A stretch of 64,000 nucleotides of DNA. Source: Ignavibacteria bacterium. GTDB lineage: Bacteria; Bacteroidota; Ignavibacteria; Kapaibacteriales; UBA2268. Location: positions 1 through 64,000 of the forward strand of contig JAERMQ010000019.1 of assembly GCA_016844745.1 (NCBI GenBank), in the 5' to 3' direction. Numbering within the stretch: the stretch's first letter is position 1; every line of letters begins with the position of its first letter. The notes beneath the pieces were generated by a model. That model worked only from the letters and a program-made list of their open reading frames with translations, did not search any database and was not told the DNA's origin. Made by a program: the position numbers and the translations under genes. Below are positions 54,963 to 63,686 of this stretch, piece after piece.

Positions 54963-55940
54963 ATGACTGAATTCGATGTTATTACTCCGAGAAATGAAAA
55001 TGAACTGTTAGATGCTATAGCAGCTAATCAGGATGCACCCTTCCGCTTCGGCGCCGGATTTACCGATTTAGTGCCGGAATTAAAAAAGAATTCTAACGGC
55101 GCTAAAATCAATGTGATTAATCTTGCTAAAGTCAGCGGCGACAGCTTCAAATCTATCGTAAGGCATGGCGATGACTTTATTATCGGCGCATTGGCTACCG
55201 CTGCGGAAGTAGGTGCTAACAAAGAATTATCCGACGCTTTTCCTGTTTTGAACCGTGCAGCAGTTTCACTTGCATCGCGCCAAATCCGGCATGTGGCAAC
55301 CGTCGGCGGTAATATTTGCACAGCTTCACCAGCCGGGGATATTCTGACTGCATTGGTCGCGCTCGATGCCGAATGTGAATTACTTTCTACCAATAAAGCA
55401 ATCCGTCTAATACCATTAAAGGATTTCCTGCTTGGCGTTCGCAAAATTGCATTGAATAAAAATGAAGTATTGAGAAGTATAAAGCTTAAGGGGAATTCTC
55501 AATACGCAACTCAGAAGACAGGAGATGTCCAACATCTGTCAGATGTTGGACATCTACAAGACTTTGGACATCTGCCGGATGTTGGACATCTAAAAAACAA
55601 TATTAGGTCTGATTTCATCAAAATAGGAACCAGGAAATCAATGGAATGTTCTGTTGTTTCGCTGGCATATCATTTTTGCATCGATGCTAACGGTACCATT
55701 CTACAAGCCGGCATAGCAATAGGTTCATCAGCTCCGACAGTGATGTACGCCCAATCCGCCTGCGATTTCATAATTGGTAAGAATATCGATAGCTTTACTC
55801 AGGAGGAAATCAATGAATTTGCCAATAAGGTATTATCATACTCCAATCCGATTTCCGATATCCGCGGCTCTGCATGGTACCGCAAAAGGGTTCTGTATAA
55901 TATAAGCAAAAGCGTTTTGGAGAAGGAGGAACATTTTTAA
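54963..55940 (+). CDS. FAD-binding subunit of a molybdenum hydroxylase (XdhB/CoxM-like)
   Basis: 325 aa. FAD motifs FRFGAGFTDL near 28 and ATVGGNICTASPAGD near 113 fit the medium subunit of xanthine-dehydrogenase/CO-dehydrogenase-type enzymes. The C-terminal domain contains KIGTRKSMECSVVS and GSSAPTVM. No small 2Fe-2S or large Mo subunit gene is adjacent, so this is an orphan. Residues 188-210 are palindrome-derived DV(Q/G)HL repeats, placed between the FAD domain and the C-terminal domain. Confidence 0.85.
   Translation: MTEFDVITPRNENELLDAIAANQDAPFRFGAGFTDLVPELKKNSNGAKINVINLAKVSGDSFKSIVRHGDDFIIGALATAAEVGANKELSDAFPVLNRAAVSLASRQIRHVATVGGNICTASPAGDILTALVALDAECELLSTNKAIRLIPLKDFLLGVRKIALNKNEVLRSIKLKGNSQYATQKTGDVQHLSDVGHLQDFGHLPDVGHLKNNIRSDFIKIGTRKSMECSVVSLAYHFCIDANGTILQAGIAIGSSAPTVMYAQSACDFIIGKNIDSFTQEEINEFANKVLSYSNPISDIRGSAWYRKRVLYNISKSVLEKEEHF
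55523..55591. repeat. 33-bp DVQHL palindrome plus two extra half-units inside the XdhB-like gene
   Basis: A perfect copy at 55523-55555 (gtc centre) is followed by two further right-arm-like 15-mers (agactttggacatct and ggatgttggacatct) with 3-nt spacers, giving an 18-bp period. All is in frame and encodes DVQHLS DVGHLQ DFGHLP DVGHL. Confidence 0.9.
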
Positions 55941-56031
55941 TGGTCAATGAGCAATGGTTAATGGTTAATGAAAATTTTATTAACAATTTACCCTTGTAAT
56001 TAACAATTATAAATAACATAAAGAAAAATAA

Positions 56032-57357
56032 ATGGAAATAGATATAAATACTGAAACACCTATAGATAAAAATATAGTTGCGAAAAATGTGGAATTGGTC
56101 GGAAAGAAATTCATTCGAGCCGGCAATACCCGCATGATTAGACGAATGGTCGATTTAATCGAAGCAGAAACAGACGAGAAATATATTCGTATGGAAGTAG
56201 GCGAACCCGGCATAAGACCTTTGGAAATAGAGCTTAGTCCCGAATTAGCCGAAATGAAAAAAAATGTTTCTTCCTATCCCCCGCCGGACGGATTACCTGT
56301 TCTTAAAACCGAGATGTCGAAATTCCTTAAATCCTTTTTAGATATCGATATTCCCCCTCTGTGCTGCATTCCGACAGTTGGCTCGTTAAACGGATGTTAT
56401 GCGTCTTTTATGACAAGTACCAAAAGAATAAAAGGACAGGACACAATTCTGTTTATCGACCCCGGTTTTCCGGCACATAAATCAATGGCTCGTATGCTCG
56501 GTTTTAATCAGGAGACTTTTGATGCTTATGAATACAGAGGCGAAAAATTGCGTGCTATTTTGTACTATAAGCTCTCGAAGGGTAATATCGCGGCTCTTCT
56601 ATATTCCAATCCAAATAATCCTGCATGGATTTGCTTTACAGAGGAGGAGTTGAAAATCATTGCCGAATTGGCTGATGAATTCAATGTGATTGCCATAGAG
56701 GATTTAGCTTATTTCGGTATGGACTTCCGCAAGGATTTTGCCCATCCCGGCGCACCACCATATCCGCCAACGATTGCAAATTATACTGATAATTGCATGG
56801 TTCTCATTTCCAGCTCGAAAGCTTTCAGCTATGCCGGCGAACGCATCGCAATTTTAGCTCTTCCGCTCTCATTATATAATGGACAATTCCCAAATTTATT
56901 GGAACACTATTCAACCGATACGTTTGGAATGGCGTTAGTGTATGGGTCTATTCTGCTTACGACCGGTGGAGTGTCTCAATCCGTACAATTACAATTAACC
57001 GGGATTCTGCGTGCCGCCAATGAAGGTCGGTATATCTTTTTAGATGAAACCAAGGTCTATGGCGAAAAAGCCGAAATAATGAAACAAATGTTCATAAGAA
57101 ACGGTTTTTCAATAGTTTACGATAGGGACGGCCCCGACCCTATTGCAGACGGTTTCTTCTTTACAGTCTCTTACCCGGGATTCGAAGGTGACGAACTTTC
57201 CGAACGGTTGCTTTATTATGGCATTAGTTCTATACCGCTTTCTTCGACCGGTAGTCTGCGCGCTGAGGGAATTCGTATTTGCGTCTCAATAATTCAAAAG
57301 GAGCAGTTCCCGTTATTAGAGCAAAGACTTATGGATTTTCAAAAGGATAATGTATAA
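56032..57357 (+). CDS. PLP-dependent aminotransferase, class I/II
   Basis: 441 aa. YSNPNNPAW near 195 and IEDLAYFGMDF near 222 provide substrate and PLP-Asp contacts. SSSKAFSYAGERIA near 261 holds the Schiff-base Lys. RICVSII near the end provides the Arg for the carboxylate. It transfers an amino group between an amino acid and a keto acid; the substrate is not predictable. It lies 91 nt after the XdhB-like gene on the same strand. Confidence 0.85.
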   Translation: MEIDINTETPIDKNIVAKNVELVGKKFIRAGNTRMIRRMVDLIEAETDEKYIRMEVGEPGIRPLEIELSPELAEMKKNVSSYPPPDGLPVLKTEMSKFLKSFLDIDIPPLCCIPTVGSLNGCYASFMTSTKRIKGQDTILFIDPGFPAHKSMARMLGFNQETFDAYEYRGEKLRAILYYKLSKGNIAALLYSNPNNPAWICFTEEELKIIAELADEFNVIAIEDLAYFGMDFRKDFAHPGAPPYPPTIANYTDNCMVLISSSKAFSYAGERIAILALPLSLYNGQFPNLLEHYSTDTFGMALVYGSILLTTGGVSQSVQLQLTGILRAANEGRYIFLDETKVYGEKAEIMKQMFIRNGFSIVYDRDGPDPIADGFFFTVSYPGFEGDELSERLLYYGISSIPLSSTGSLRAEGIRICVSIIQKEQFPLLEQRLMDFQKDNV

Positions 57358-57641
57358 ATTAATTACTAATTATCAAATATGTTTTTATGGATTATGGATT
57401 ATGGATTTTGGATTATGAGTTAAGATTTTTGTTATTTATCCTTTATTCATAATATCCTAAAAATCCTAATTCAGACAAAAGGTTAAAAGTTATAAGTTAT
57501 GAGTTATAAGCTGTAAGTTCATAAATTTATTATTATTTAGAAATTAATCATTGAAAATTGATTGAAAATTGGAAATTGATAATTCTACTAAAAAATTATG
57601 ATTAGCTTAATGTCAATCGATAAGTTAAATATTGAGAAAAT
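57358..57641. other. Intergenic stretch with attatggatta and ttatgagtta repeats
   Basis: Tandem attatggatt units at about 57385-57420, an aagttataagttatgagtt block at 57487 and attgaaaattgaa units at 57550-57580. No gene or RNA is recognised. Confidence 0.55.
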
Positions 57642-58343
57642 ATGGAGTTAATCGGCGGATTCATATTTGCTTTTTTGCTGAGCATACATTGCATCGGGAT
57701 GTGCGGACCTATTGCTTTGGCAGTACCCGCTGTTGGGAAATCCGGAATAGATAAATTATCTGATGGAGCACTTTATAGCTTTGGAAGAATTATCACCTAT
57801 ACGTTACTCGGTGCTTTATTCGGCAGTATTGGCGCAGCTTTTCGTATTGCCGGGTTGCAGGAATCCCTCTCTATTGCTGCCGGTATCTTTCTGCTCGCAA
57901 TGATTTTCTTTAATCCACAGGGAACCAACACATTTTTAAATAAGTTCCCACTCACAGCAGCTTTTAATACCCGGTTTCAGAGGCTATTCCGAAAAATATT
58001 GAATCGCGGGAAACGAGGTACTTTACTAATAATCGGACTACTTAACGGACTGCTGCCATGTGGATTGGTTTATTCCGGCTTAACTTATGCACTTGCCCAG
58101 GCTGACCCATTCCGAAGTGCTCTTTATATGTTCGGATTCGGCTTGGGTACTACGCCTGCGATGCTTGGAATATTCCTTTCTAAAGAATTTATTCCAATGC
58201 GGAGCCGGTTGAAGTTAGTTAAGATTATTCCTTACGGCTTGGCATTGATGGGAATACTGTTGATTCTTCGCGGATTATCGCTTGGAATACCGTATATCAG
58301 TCCTATAATTCAGAATATGAATGCTACTGGGCATTGCCATTGA
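57642..58343 (+). CDS. TauE/SafE-like (UreH-type) membrane protein
   Basis: 233 aa with about six membrane segments. Two family motifs are seen: LLSIHCIGMCGPIAL near 14 and GLLNGLLPCGLVYSGL near 128. The paired cysteines in the membrane (CIGMC and PCG) suggest metal handling, and close homologues lie next to cbb3 oxidase/CcoI genes. Here the CcoI-like gene is 41 kb away, so a copper role is only inferred. The C-terminal NMNATGHCH adds further potential ligands. Confidence 0.8.
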   Translation: MELIGGFIFAFLLSIHCIGMCGPIALAVPAVGKSGIDKLSDGALYSFGRIITYTLLGALFGSIGAAFRIAGLQESLSIAAGIFLLAMIFFNPQGTNTFLNKFPLTAAFNTRFQRLFRKILNRGKRGTLLIIGLLNGLLPCGLVYSGLTYALAQADPFRSALYMFGFGLGTTPAMLGIFLSKEFIPMRSRLKLVKIIPYGLALMGILLILRGLSLGIPYISPIIQNMNATGHCH

Positions 58344-58482
58344 AGTAATAATTCCGAACTTAGAGGAAAATGAGGTTGTGAAAGTGAAGGTGAAAGGTGA
58401 AGGCGGAAATTGTCTGAACCACTGAAAGGAAAATCGAATTATAAAATATAGATACATGATGTATGTTAAAAAGAATCCGGTA

Positions 58483-58549
58483 AGGATGACATATTTATAG
58501 AATTGAATGTCAGAACTAAAACAAAATCCCATGAGGATGACATATTTAT
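58483..58549. repeat. Direct repeat aggatgacatatttat, 51 bp apart
   Basis: The 16-mer occurs at 58483 and 58534. It lies at the 3' end of two convergent genes, with the second copy abutting the stop of the secreted WD40/PKD protein. Confidence 0.6.
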
Positions 58550-61197
58550 CTAACCAAAACCAGCTTACCGGAATGTACTCTATCTCCTTCCTGCAGTTTA
58601 TAAAAATAAAATCCCGGCGCCAAGCCCGCAGCATCGAATTCGGCAATGTGTTCGCCTGTCTCCTGAACAGTATTGATAATTATAGCCGCTTCATTTCCCA
58701 ATGCATCATAGATGATAAGCTTTACCATTGCTGAATTTGAAAGAAAATACCTGATATTGGTTGAACTGACGAAGGGATTTGGATAAACATAAGAAGTTAA
58801 TTGAATAGGAGATGGATTGTCTTTTGTATCGCTTAAATTATCGGATTTCCACACCCAGACACTGCCGTCGGCGCATCCGGTTGCGAAGTGTTTTTCATCT
58901 GCCGATACTGCAAGTGCAGTAATAGCGGAAGGAAGCTTGGCATGGTCAACGAATTTTCTCTTCTCCAAATCGAAAATATCAATTGTGCTATCGGAATGGT
59001 AAGTGAAAATTTGTCTGCCATTTGGGGAGAAAACCATATTAGCAAAATAATTGTTTCCTGAATAAATAGTATCTAAGGTCGTTAGGGAACTCATATTAAT
59101 TCTTATAAGTAAATTATTTCTTAAAGAAACATAAAGGTCACTTCCTTTTGGATTAAAAGCCATTGATGCTGGTATAAATGAATTGTTTATACTTATTTTA
59201 TGAAATATTTCCGTATAATTTTTATAAGTAATTAAATATTTGTAATTTGGATCACTTAATACTATTGCAAGATTCTTTTCTTTAATATTAAATGCAGTCC
59301 CCAATTCGCCGTATGTTCCTTGAATAAAAGGAATTGAATAAAGATAATTTAATTTATTACTTAAGCTATTAAAAACGGAAATTGTGTTGTAAGAGGCATC
59401 ACCTTTAATATTTTCATTTATTTCAAAATAATAAGTAAAAAAAGTATAAAATAATATTGAATCTTCACTTATAGTAAATAATAAAACCTTATTTGTAATT
59501 CCAGTTATATTCTTAAAGCCAGGTGACTGAGAATAATTCATATTAGCAATTGTCGAATTATAACAAGTATCCGAGAAAATGTTTTGTAAGCAAATTGATC
59601 CATTTGATTTACCATATCCTATTTTATCCTTATTCTTTGAAAATGCAAAAATAGATACGGGTTCTTTTAAAGATTTATTTAATATCAAGTTTTGTTCACT
59701 TATTTCGAAAGCTTTTATCTTTCCATCAGCACTTGCTACATATACCTTATCACCTGAATCTGAAAAATCAACATTTAGAACCATTTTATCACCGATTTTT
59801 GTTGACCAGAGAGTATCAATGGAATAATTATTATCTTTAATAAAATCATTAATTTTTATTAAATTCTTTTTAATAACCGAATCTTTTGTTTTTCCGTCAT
59901 AAACAACTAATTTAACATCATAAATACCTTTTTTGTTATAAAAATGAGTTGGATTTTTAGAAGTATCTGACGTACCATCTCCAAAATCCCAATAATATGT
60001 TTTTAAATCCCCTATTGTTTTATCCGTAAATTTAATTTTTGTATATTTTGAACATTCGTTAATATTTGATACAAAATCCGGTATTAGCTTATACCACAAA
60101 CTATTTGAAGTCCATTTTGTTATTTTCCCAACAGTTGAATAAGTATAAAAACACTCTGATTCTTTTGAAGGGACTAAATAGTAATTAATTTCATTATAAA
60201 GAAGAGAATCAACCAATTTTTGAGAGTATATATGCCTAATTTCAATAATATTATTTTTATTTATCTGAGAAGGTGAAAGTGAATAAATAACATATTTATT
60301 ATCATAAGAGAATACTGAAGATAGAACCTGCTGATTAAATTTATTATCATAAATATTTTTCTTTTTTTCAATATCTAAAACTCTTAAATAATAATTACCG
60401 TTATTACTTATACATTCAGATAAATATCTGTTATTATTCGAAAATGAGAAATAATCATAAAATTCACCATCATAATTAATGCTAATAAAAGTTGAATCAA
60501 ATATATAAAATGCTTTAGAACTACCTTTTCTATCATAATATGCTAAATCATACCATGAGGTTTGTATGGAAAACGCTGAAAATTTTGAATCATTCGAAAA
60601 ATTCACAAATCCTTTATTCCAAAAACTTCCGATATTTTTTATTAAACTTTTATTTAATGTATTATATACATCTACATTTCCTTCAAAATGTTCTTCATTG
60701 TATTTATAATAACCTTTGCCAAAATTAAATGAAAGCCATAAAACAATCATTTTATCATCAGGACTTAATTTAATTTTTACTCCGGAAAATTTTGTTGGAC
60801 TATAATGATAATTGTAATCAGATGTGTGATAAAATAATGAATCCTGATATTTGACGAACAATTCGCTTGAATCCAATTTAATATTATAAGAATAAAAGTG
60901 ACAATTGGTACTGGTAAAATTACCATAATAAATTATGCATCCATCCGAGTTTATATCTATTGTACTAAAATCAAATTTCAGCGTCTTTTGCTCAATCATC
61001 TCTCCTGTTTTGGCATCCCACTTATTATAGGTTTTATCGGCGCCGATTGTATAGATATACTTTTCATCGGGAGAGGTCTTGAATAATAACAGGCTGCCCG
61101 TATAAGCTTGCTTCGACCAGACTGTTTCCATTGCTTTTAGACTAAAGATATTCAGCGATAGGAACATCAAAATTGCAGCAAACATCCACTTTTTCAT
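58546..61197 (-). CDS. Secreted WD40/PKD protein with T9SS domain
   Basis: About 883 aa from the ATG at 61197, behind GGGAGAG; the longer frame from 61230 is less likely. The signal peptide is KWMFAAILMFLSLNIFSLKA. WD40/PQQ-like blades are at about 30-370 and 480-770. A PKD domain (about 390-460, TYYWDFGDGTSDTSKNPTHF) interrupts them. The T9SS domain (about 800-883, SYVYPNPFVSSTNIRYFL, then APGFYFYKLQEGDRV) is the export tail. It is a large surface or secreted protein of unknown ligand. Confidence 0.85.
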   Translation of the reverse strand: MKKWMFAAILMFLSLNIFSLKAMETVWSKQAYTGSLLLFKTSPDEKYIYTIGADKTYNKWDAKTGEMIEQKTLKFDFSTIDINSDGCIIYYGNFTSTNCHFYSYNIKLDSSELFVKYQDSLFYHTSDYNYHYSPTKFSGVKIKLSPDDKMIVLWLSFNFGKGYYKYNEEHFEGNVDVYNTLNKSLIKNIGSFWNKGFVNFSNDSKFSAFSIQTSWYDLAYYDRKGSSKAFYIFDSTFISINYDGEFYDYFSFSNNNRYLSECISNNGNYYLRVLDIEKKKNIYDNKFNQQVLSSVFSYDNKYVIYSLSPSQINKNNIIEIRHIYSQKLVDSLLYNEINYYLVPSKESECFYTYSTVGKITKWTSNSLWYKLIPDFVSNINECSKYTKIKFTDKTIGDLKTYYWDFGDGTSDTSKNPTHFYNKKGIYDVKLVVYDGKTKDSVIKKNLIKINDFIKDNNYSIDTLWSTKIGDKMVLNVDFSDSGDKVYVASADGKIKAFEISEQNLILNKSLKEPVSIFAFSKNKDKIGYGKSNGSICLQNIFSDTCYNSTIANMNYSQSPGFKNITGITNKVLLFTISEDSILFYTFFTYYFEINENIKGDASYNTISVFNSLSNKLNYLYSIPFIQGTYGELGTAFNIKEKNLAIVLSDPNYKYLITYKNYTEIFHKISINNSFIPASMAFNPKGSDLYVSLRNNLLIRINMSSLTTLDTIYSGNNYFANMVFSPNGRQIFTYHSDSTIDIFDLEKRKFVDHAKLPSAITALAVSADEKHFATGCADGSVWVWKSDNLSDTKDNPSPIQLTSYVYPNPFVSSTNIRYFLSNSAMVKLIIYDALGNEAAIIINTVQETGEHIAEFDAAGLAPGFYFYKLQEGDRVHSGKLVLVR

Positions 61198-61230
61198 AAT
61201 CTCTCCCATAACTTTTTCAAAATTTGGCAC

Positions 61231-61508
61231 ACTTCAAAGTATATAGACACAAAAACAGTCAAAACGTCTCAAAATGAGAAAAAATTAATTTTATTAATTT
61301 GAAAAGCCTGAATTAAGAATTATATTTAAAATAATTTTTTCACCTTAATTTGGAAAACCCTTCATCAAGAGGAACTCACGGGCGATAGGGGGGTCAAATA
61401 ATCCCATCGGGATGAAATATATATAGAAAACATAATTTAAACAACAATCAAAACCCCATCGGGGTGAAAAACGGGTAATATGCCGGATAAATTTACATAA
61501 AATACAAT
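61231..61508. repeat. Intergenic region with cccatcggg palindromes
   Basis: Two related short palindromic motifs, tcccatcggga (61403) and ccccatcgggg (61453), each followed by tgaaa, 50 bp apart. They resemble other dispersed FCB repeats. They lie between hicB and the WD40/PKD gene start. No gene seen. Confidence 0.6.
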
Positions 61509-61718
61509 TTATGCATAAACCAATCTTCCTTTAGGGACAGGGATTTCCCTCCCTAATTCTTTTGCAGTTTCAAGCCATTCCCGTATTACCTGTTCCGTAT
61601 GTTGCAATGCTTCGTTATATGTCTTACCGTCTGCCATACAGCCGGCAAGTTCGGGGACCTCGGCAACAAAGCAGTTATCTTCATCACTCCAATAAATTAT
61701 TATTTCATATCTACTCAT
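61509..61718 (-). CDS. hicB: HicB-family antitoxin
   Basis: 69 aa. The fold signature YEIIIYWSDEDNCFVAEVPE then GCMADGKTYNEALQHTEQVI is that of the short HicB type without a DNA-binding tail. It binds and blocks HicA. Its start overlaps the HicA stop by 8 nt. Confidence 0.88.
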   Translation of the reverse strand: MSRYEIIIYWSDEDNCFVAEVPELAGCMADGKTYNEALQHTEQVIREWLETAKELGREIPVPKGRLVYA

Positions 61719-61974
61719 CTTCAGTTTCTCCCAATTTATAATTTAATATAATATTTCTAACCTGTTTGACTTGATAAGCCTTACTTTTATTGTTTTCATC
61801 CGGCTGTAAATTTATTATTTCCACTATACCCTCCTTAGAAAAAATATGATGGCTACCTTTGATTCTTTCATCAAATTCAAGAAATATCAAAAGATTCACT
61901 AAATCGGTAAAATTAATATTTGAATCGTTCTTACCATTTAATACTTTCATAAGTATTTTTGTTGATTTACTCAT
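61711..61974 (-). CDS. hicA: HicA-type mRNA interferase toxin
   Basis: 87 aa. A dsRBD-like fold with the catalytic-His segment IKGSHHIFSKEG (about 38-49) and the following INLQPDENN. It is slightly longer at its N-terminus than the usual HicA (about 60 aa). It is likely to cleave mRNA when not bound by HicB. It is encoded first in the pair. Confidence 0.85.
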   Translation of the reverse strand: MSKSTKILMKVLNGKNDSNINFTDLVNLLIFLEFDERIKGSHHIFSKEGIVEIINLQPDENNKSKAYQVKQVRNIILNYKLGETEDE

Positions 61975-62540
61975 TGGTTAATCCAAATTCCATTTCCTTA
62001 ATAATTAGGTTTTATAATTACTTTCTTGCTTCGTTTATAATTTCAATCATTTTCTTATTCTCCGGATTTTATTTTATTATTTACCAAACTGAATTTACGT
62101 TTTTAATAAGATTTTATTGTCATACTCCTACCAGCCCTTGATTTTACAATTTTTATGAATCTAATCAAATGATATTCCAAAATTCATTTTAAAATCGTTT
62201 TTTTGCTGGTACATTAATGTTGTTTATCTTTGCATCGTTTTGTTCTTTGATAAATCGGGCATTAAACCTTTGAGCCCTTTGTGCCTGCCATTGTGTACTT
62301 TGTGGTAAAAATTTTCACTCATTAGAAAGGGTATTTTAACACAAAGGGCACAAAGTGAAGGCAAAAAGAAGCACAAAGAAAAAGAAATCAATTTGAAAAT
62401 GAAATTTTAATAAAGGGTAGAAATCCGTAGAAAAGTGTAGAAAATAGGTGAAAACGAGTGAAAGCTTGTTTACTGAATTTATTATTTGTTTGATAAAAGG
62501 ATTAACTTGTTTATTTAATTCGTAATTCGTAATTATTATT
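61975..62540. other. Repeat-rich gap, no gene supported
   Basis: 62268-62375 holds inverted ccctttgtgcc / acacaaagggcacaaag segments similar to the block at 42290. The rest is AT-rich with only chance frames. No RNA gene or operator is recognised. Confidence 0.55.
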
Positions 62541-63218
62541 CTACTTCCTCCTCCCACCAAAACTCTTCATCAAATTACTATCCGGCCATTTGTGCTTTTC
62601 GCTATTAAGCCGGATAATATAATGTTCGCATATTAGGGTAGAAATAACTCCAATCACTGTACCAGCCCATACATCAGTAAAAAAATGCTGCAGCAGATAT
62701 ACCCGCGAAACCCCAATCATAAAAGCTATGATAAAACAGAAAGCACCGACTAACCTGCTTTTCGAGAAGAGTGCCAATAATAAGAATAATGAAAATGCCG
62801 TTGCCGAATGACCCGATGGAAAACTGTTTGCCGTATATATATCCGATATTGGCAGCACTTGATGCAATTTCCCGAAAACCTCATGGCTGATTAATCCCAT
62901 CGGTCGCGGCAGTTCAACAATATGCTTAATTACCTGAACCAGCAGCCCGCTTAATAAAAATGAAATTAATACCAACAGGCTTTTTCGATAATTGATGAAA
63001 GTTAGGATTAACACTACAAGTAAAGAAGATAATCCGTCGCCAAGCCATGTTAAAATATAAAATAATTTATCGAAAACGGGATTATTATATCGGTTCAAAA
63101 GTATAAGGGATGCTTCCCTGCCATTAACCGATGTATCAATTGCGCCGGCAATAATAAATAAAAAGAAAAGTATAAAGAATATTTTATTTTGGGAAATGTG
63201 CTGCTTTATTGTAATCAT
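62541..63218 (-). CDS. PAP2-family membrane phosphatase
   Basis: 225 aa with about five or six membrane segments. The three catalytic blocks are complete: KHIVELPRP near 94, SFPSGHSATAF near 132 and SRVYLLQHFFTD near 170. Relatives remove phosphate from undecaprenyl pyrophosphate, phosphatidic acid or lipid A. The ATG overlaps the J-domain stop by 4 nt, so the two are co-expressed. Confidence 0.9.
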   Translation of the reverse strand: MITIKQHISQNKIFFILFFLFIIAGAIDTSVNGREASLILLNRYNNPVFDKLFYILTWLGDGLSSLLVVLILTFINYRKSLLVLISFLLSGLLVQVIKHIVELPRPMGLISHEVFGKLHQVLPISDIYTANSFPSGHSATAFSLFLLLALFSKSRLVGAFCFIIAFMIGVSRVYLLQHFFTDVWAGTVIGVISTLICEHYIIRLNSEKHKWPDSNLMKSFGGRRK

Positions 63219-63472
63219 AATTTTTCAGTACGATACTTCGGCTTCACGGGAATACTCTTATTGACCATAGCTGTGTACTTAATCCGATTATCTACATCTC
63301 CCAGGACTTTGTATGCTTCGGTCAATTCGATAAACTGAACCAAACATTCCTTACGTCCGGGATTCAAATCCGGGTGGAACATCTTGGCAAGCTTATAATA
63401 TGCCTTTTTAATTTCCCGTGTAGTTGCGGTTTTCGGTATTCCGAGCACCTTGTAATAGTTTTTTAGTAACAT
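63215..63472 (-). CDS. Short J-domain protein
   Basis: 85 aa. Residues 5-70 are a complete J-domain with YYKVLGIPKTATTREIKKAY and the HPD tripeptide in MFHPDLNPG. It lacks the G/F-rich, zinc and substrate domains of DnaJ, so it should stimulate DnaK ATPase in a special setting, possibly near the membrane given its coupling to the PAP2 gene. Confidence 0.85.
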   Translation of the reverse strand: MLLKNYYKVLGIPKTATTREIKKAYYKLAKMFHPDLNPGRKECLVQFIELTEAYKVLGDVDNRIKYTAMVNKSIPVKPKYRTEKL

Positions 63473-63585
63473 CCTGTTGCGTCCGCTTTAGTTCCGTCCC
63501 TGATTCTGGTAACTTTCTTTTTATTTTCTAACTACAAATTTAATCAATTATTTTATGCTTTAGAACTTGTTAATTATTGAATGAA

Positions 63586-63679
63586 TTTAACACACCCCTT
63601 AATCCCCGGTTATAGAAGTAGAACATAGAAGTAGAAGTAGAAATTCCCCTCTTGAGAGGGGATTAAGGGGTGTGTTAAA
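63586..63679. repeat. 94-bp inverted repeat with tttaacacaccccttaatcccc arms
   Basis: The 22-nt left arm (63586-63607) pairs with 63658-63679. A short aagtagaa tandem lies in the loop. It begins 7 nt beyond the flhA stop, so it could terminate flhA transcription. Compare the C/G-run repeat at 16041. Confidence 0.75.
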
Positions 63680-63686
63680 AATTTTA

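Noticed and set aside
58275-58646. 123-aa minus-strand frame at 58.3-58.6 kb
   Set aside because: It overlaps the 3' ends of both neighbouring genes and consists mostly of the 51-bp-spaced direct repeat.
61959-62141. Plus-strand hydrophobic frame between hicA and the repeat block
   Set aside because: It starts inside the hicA gene in antisense and lacks a ribosome-binding site.
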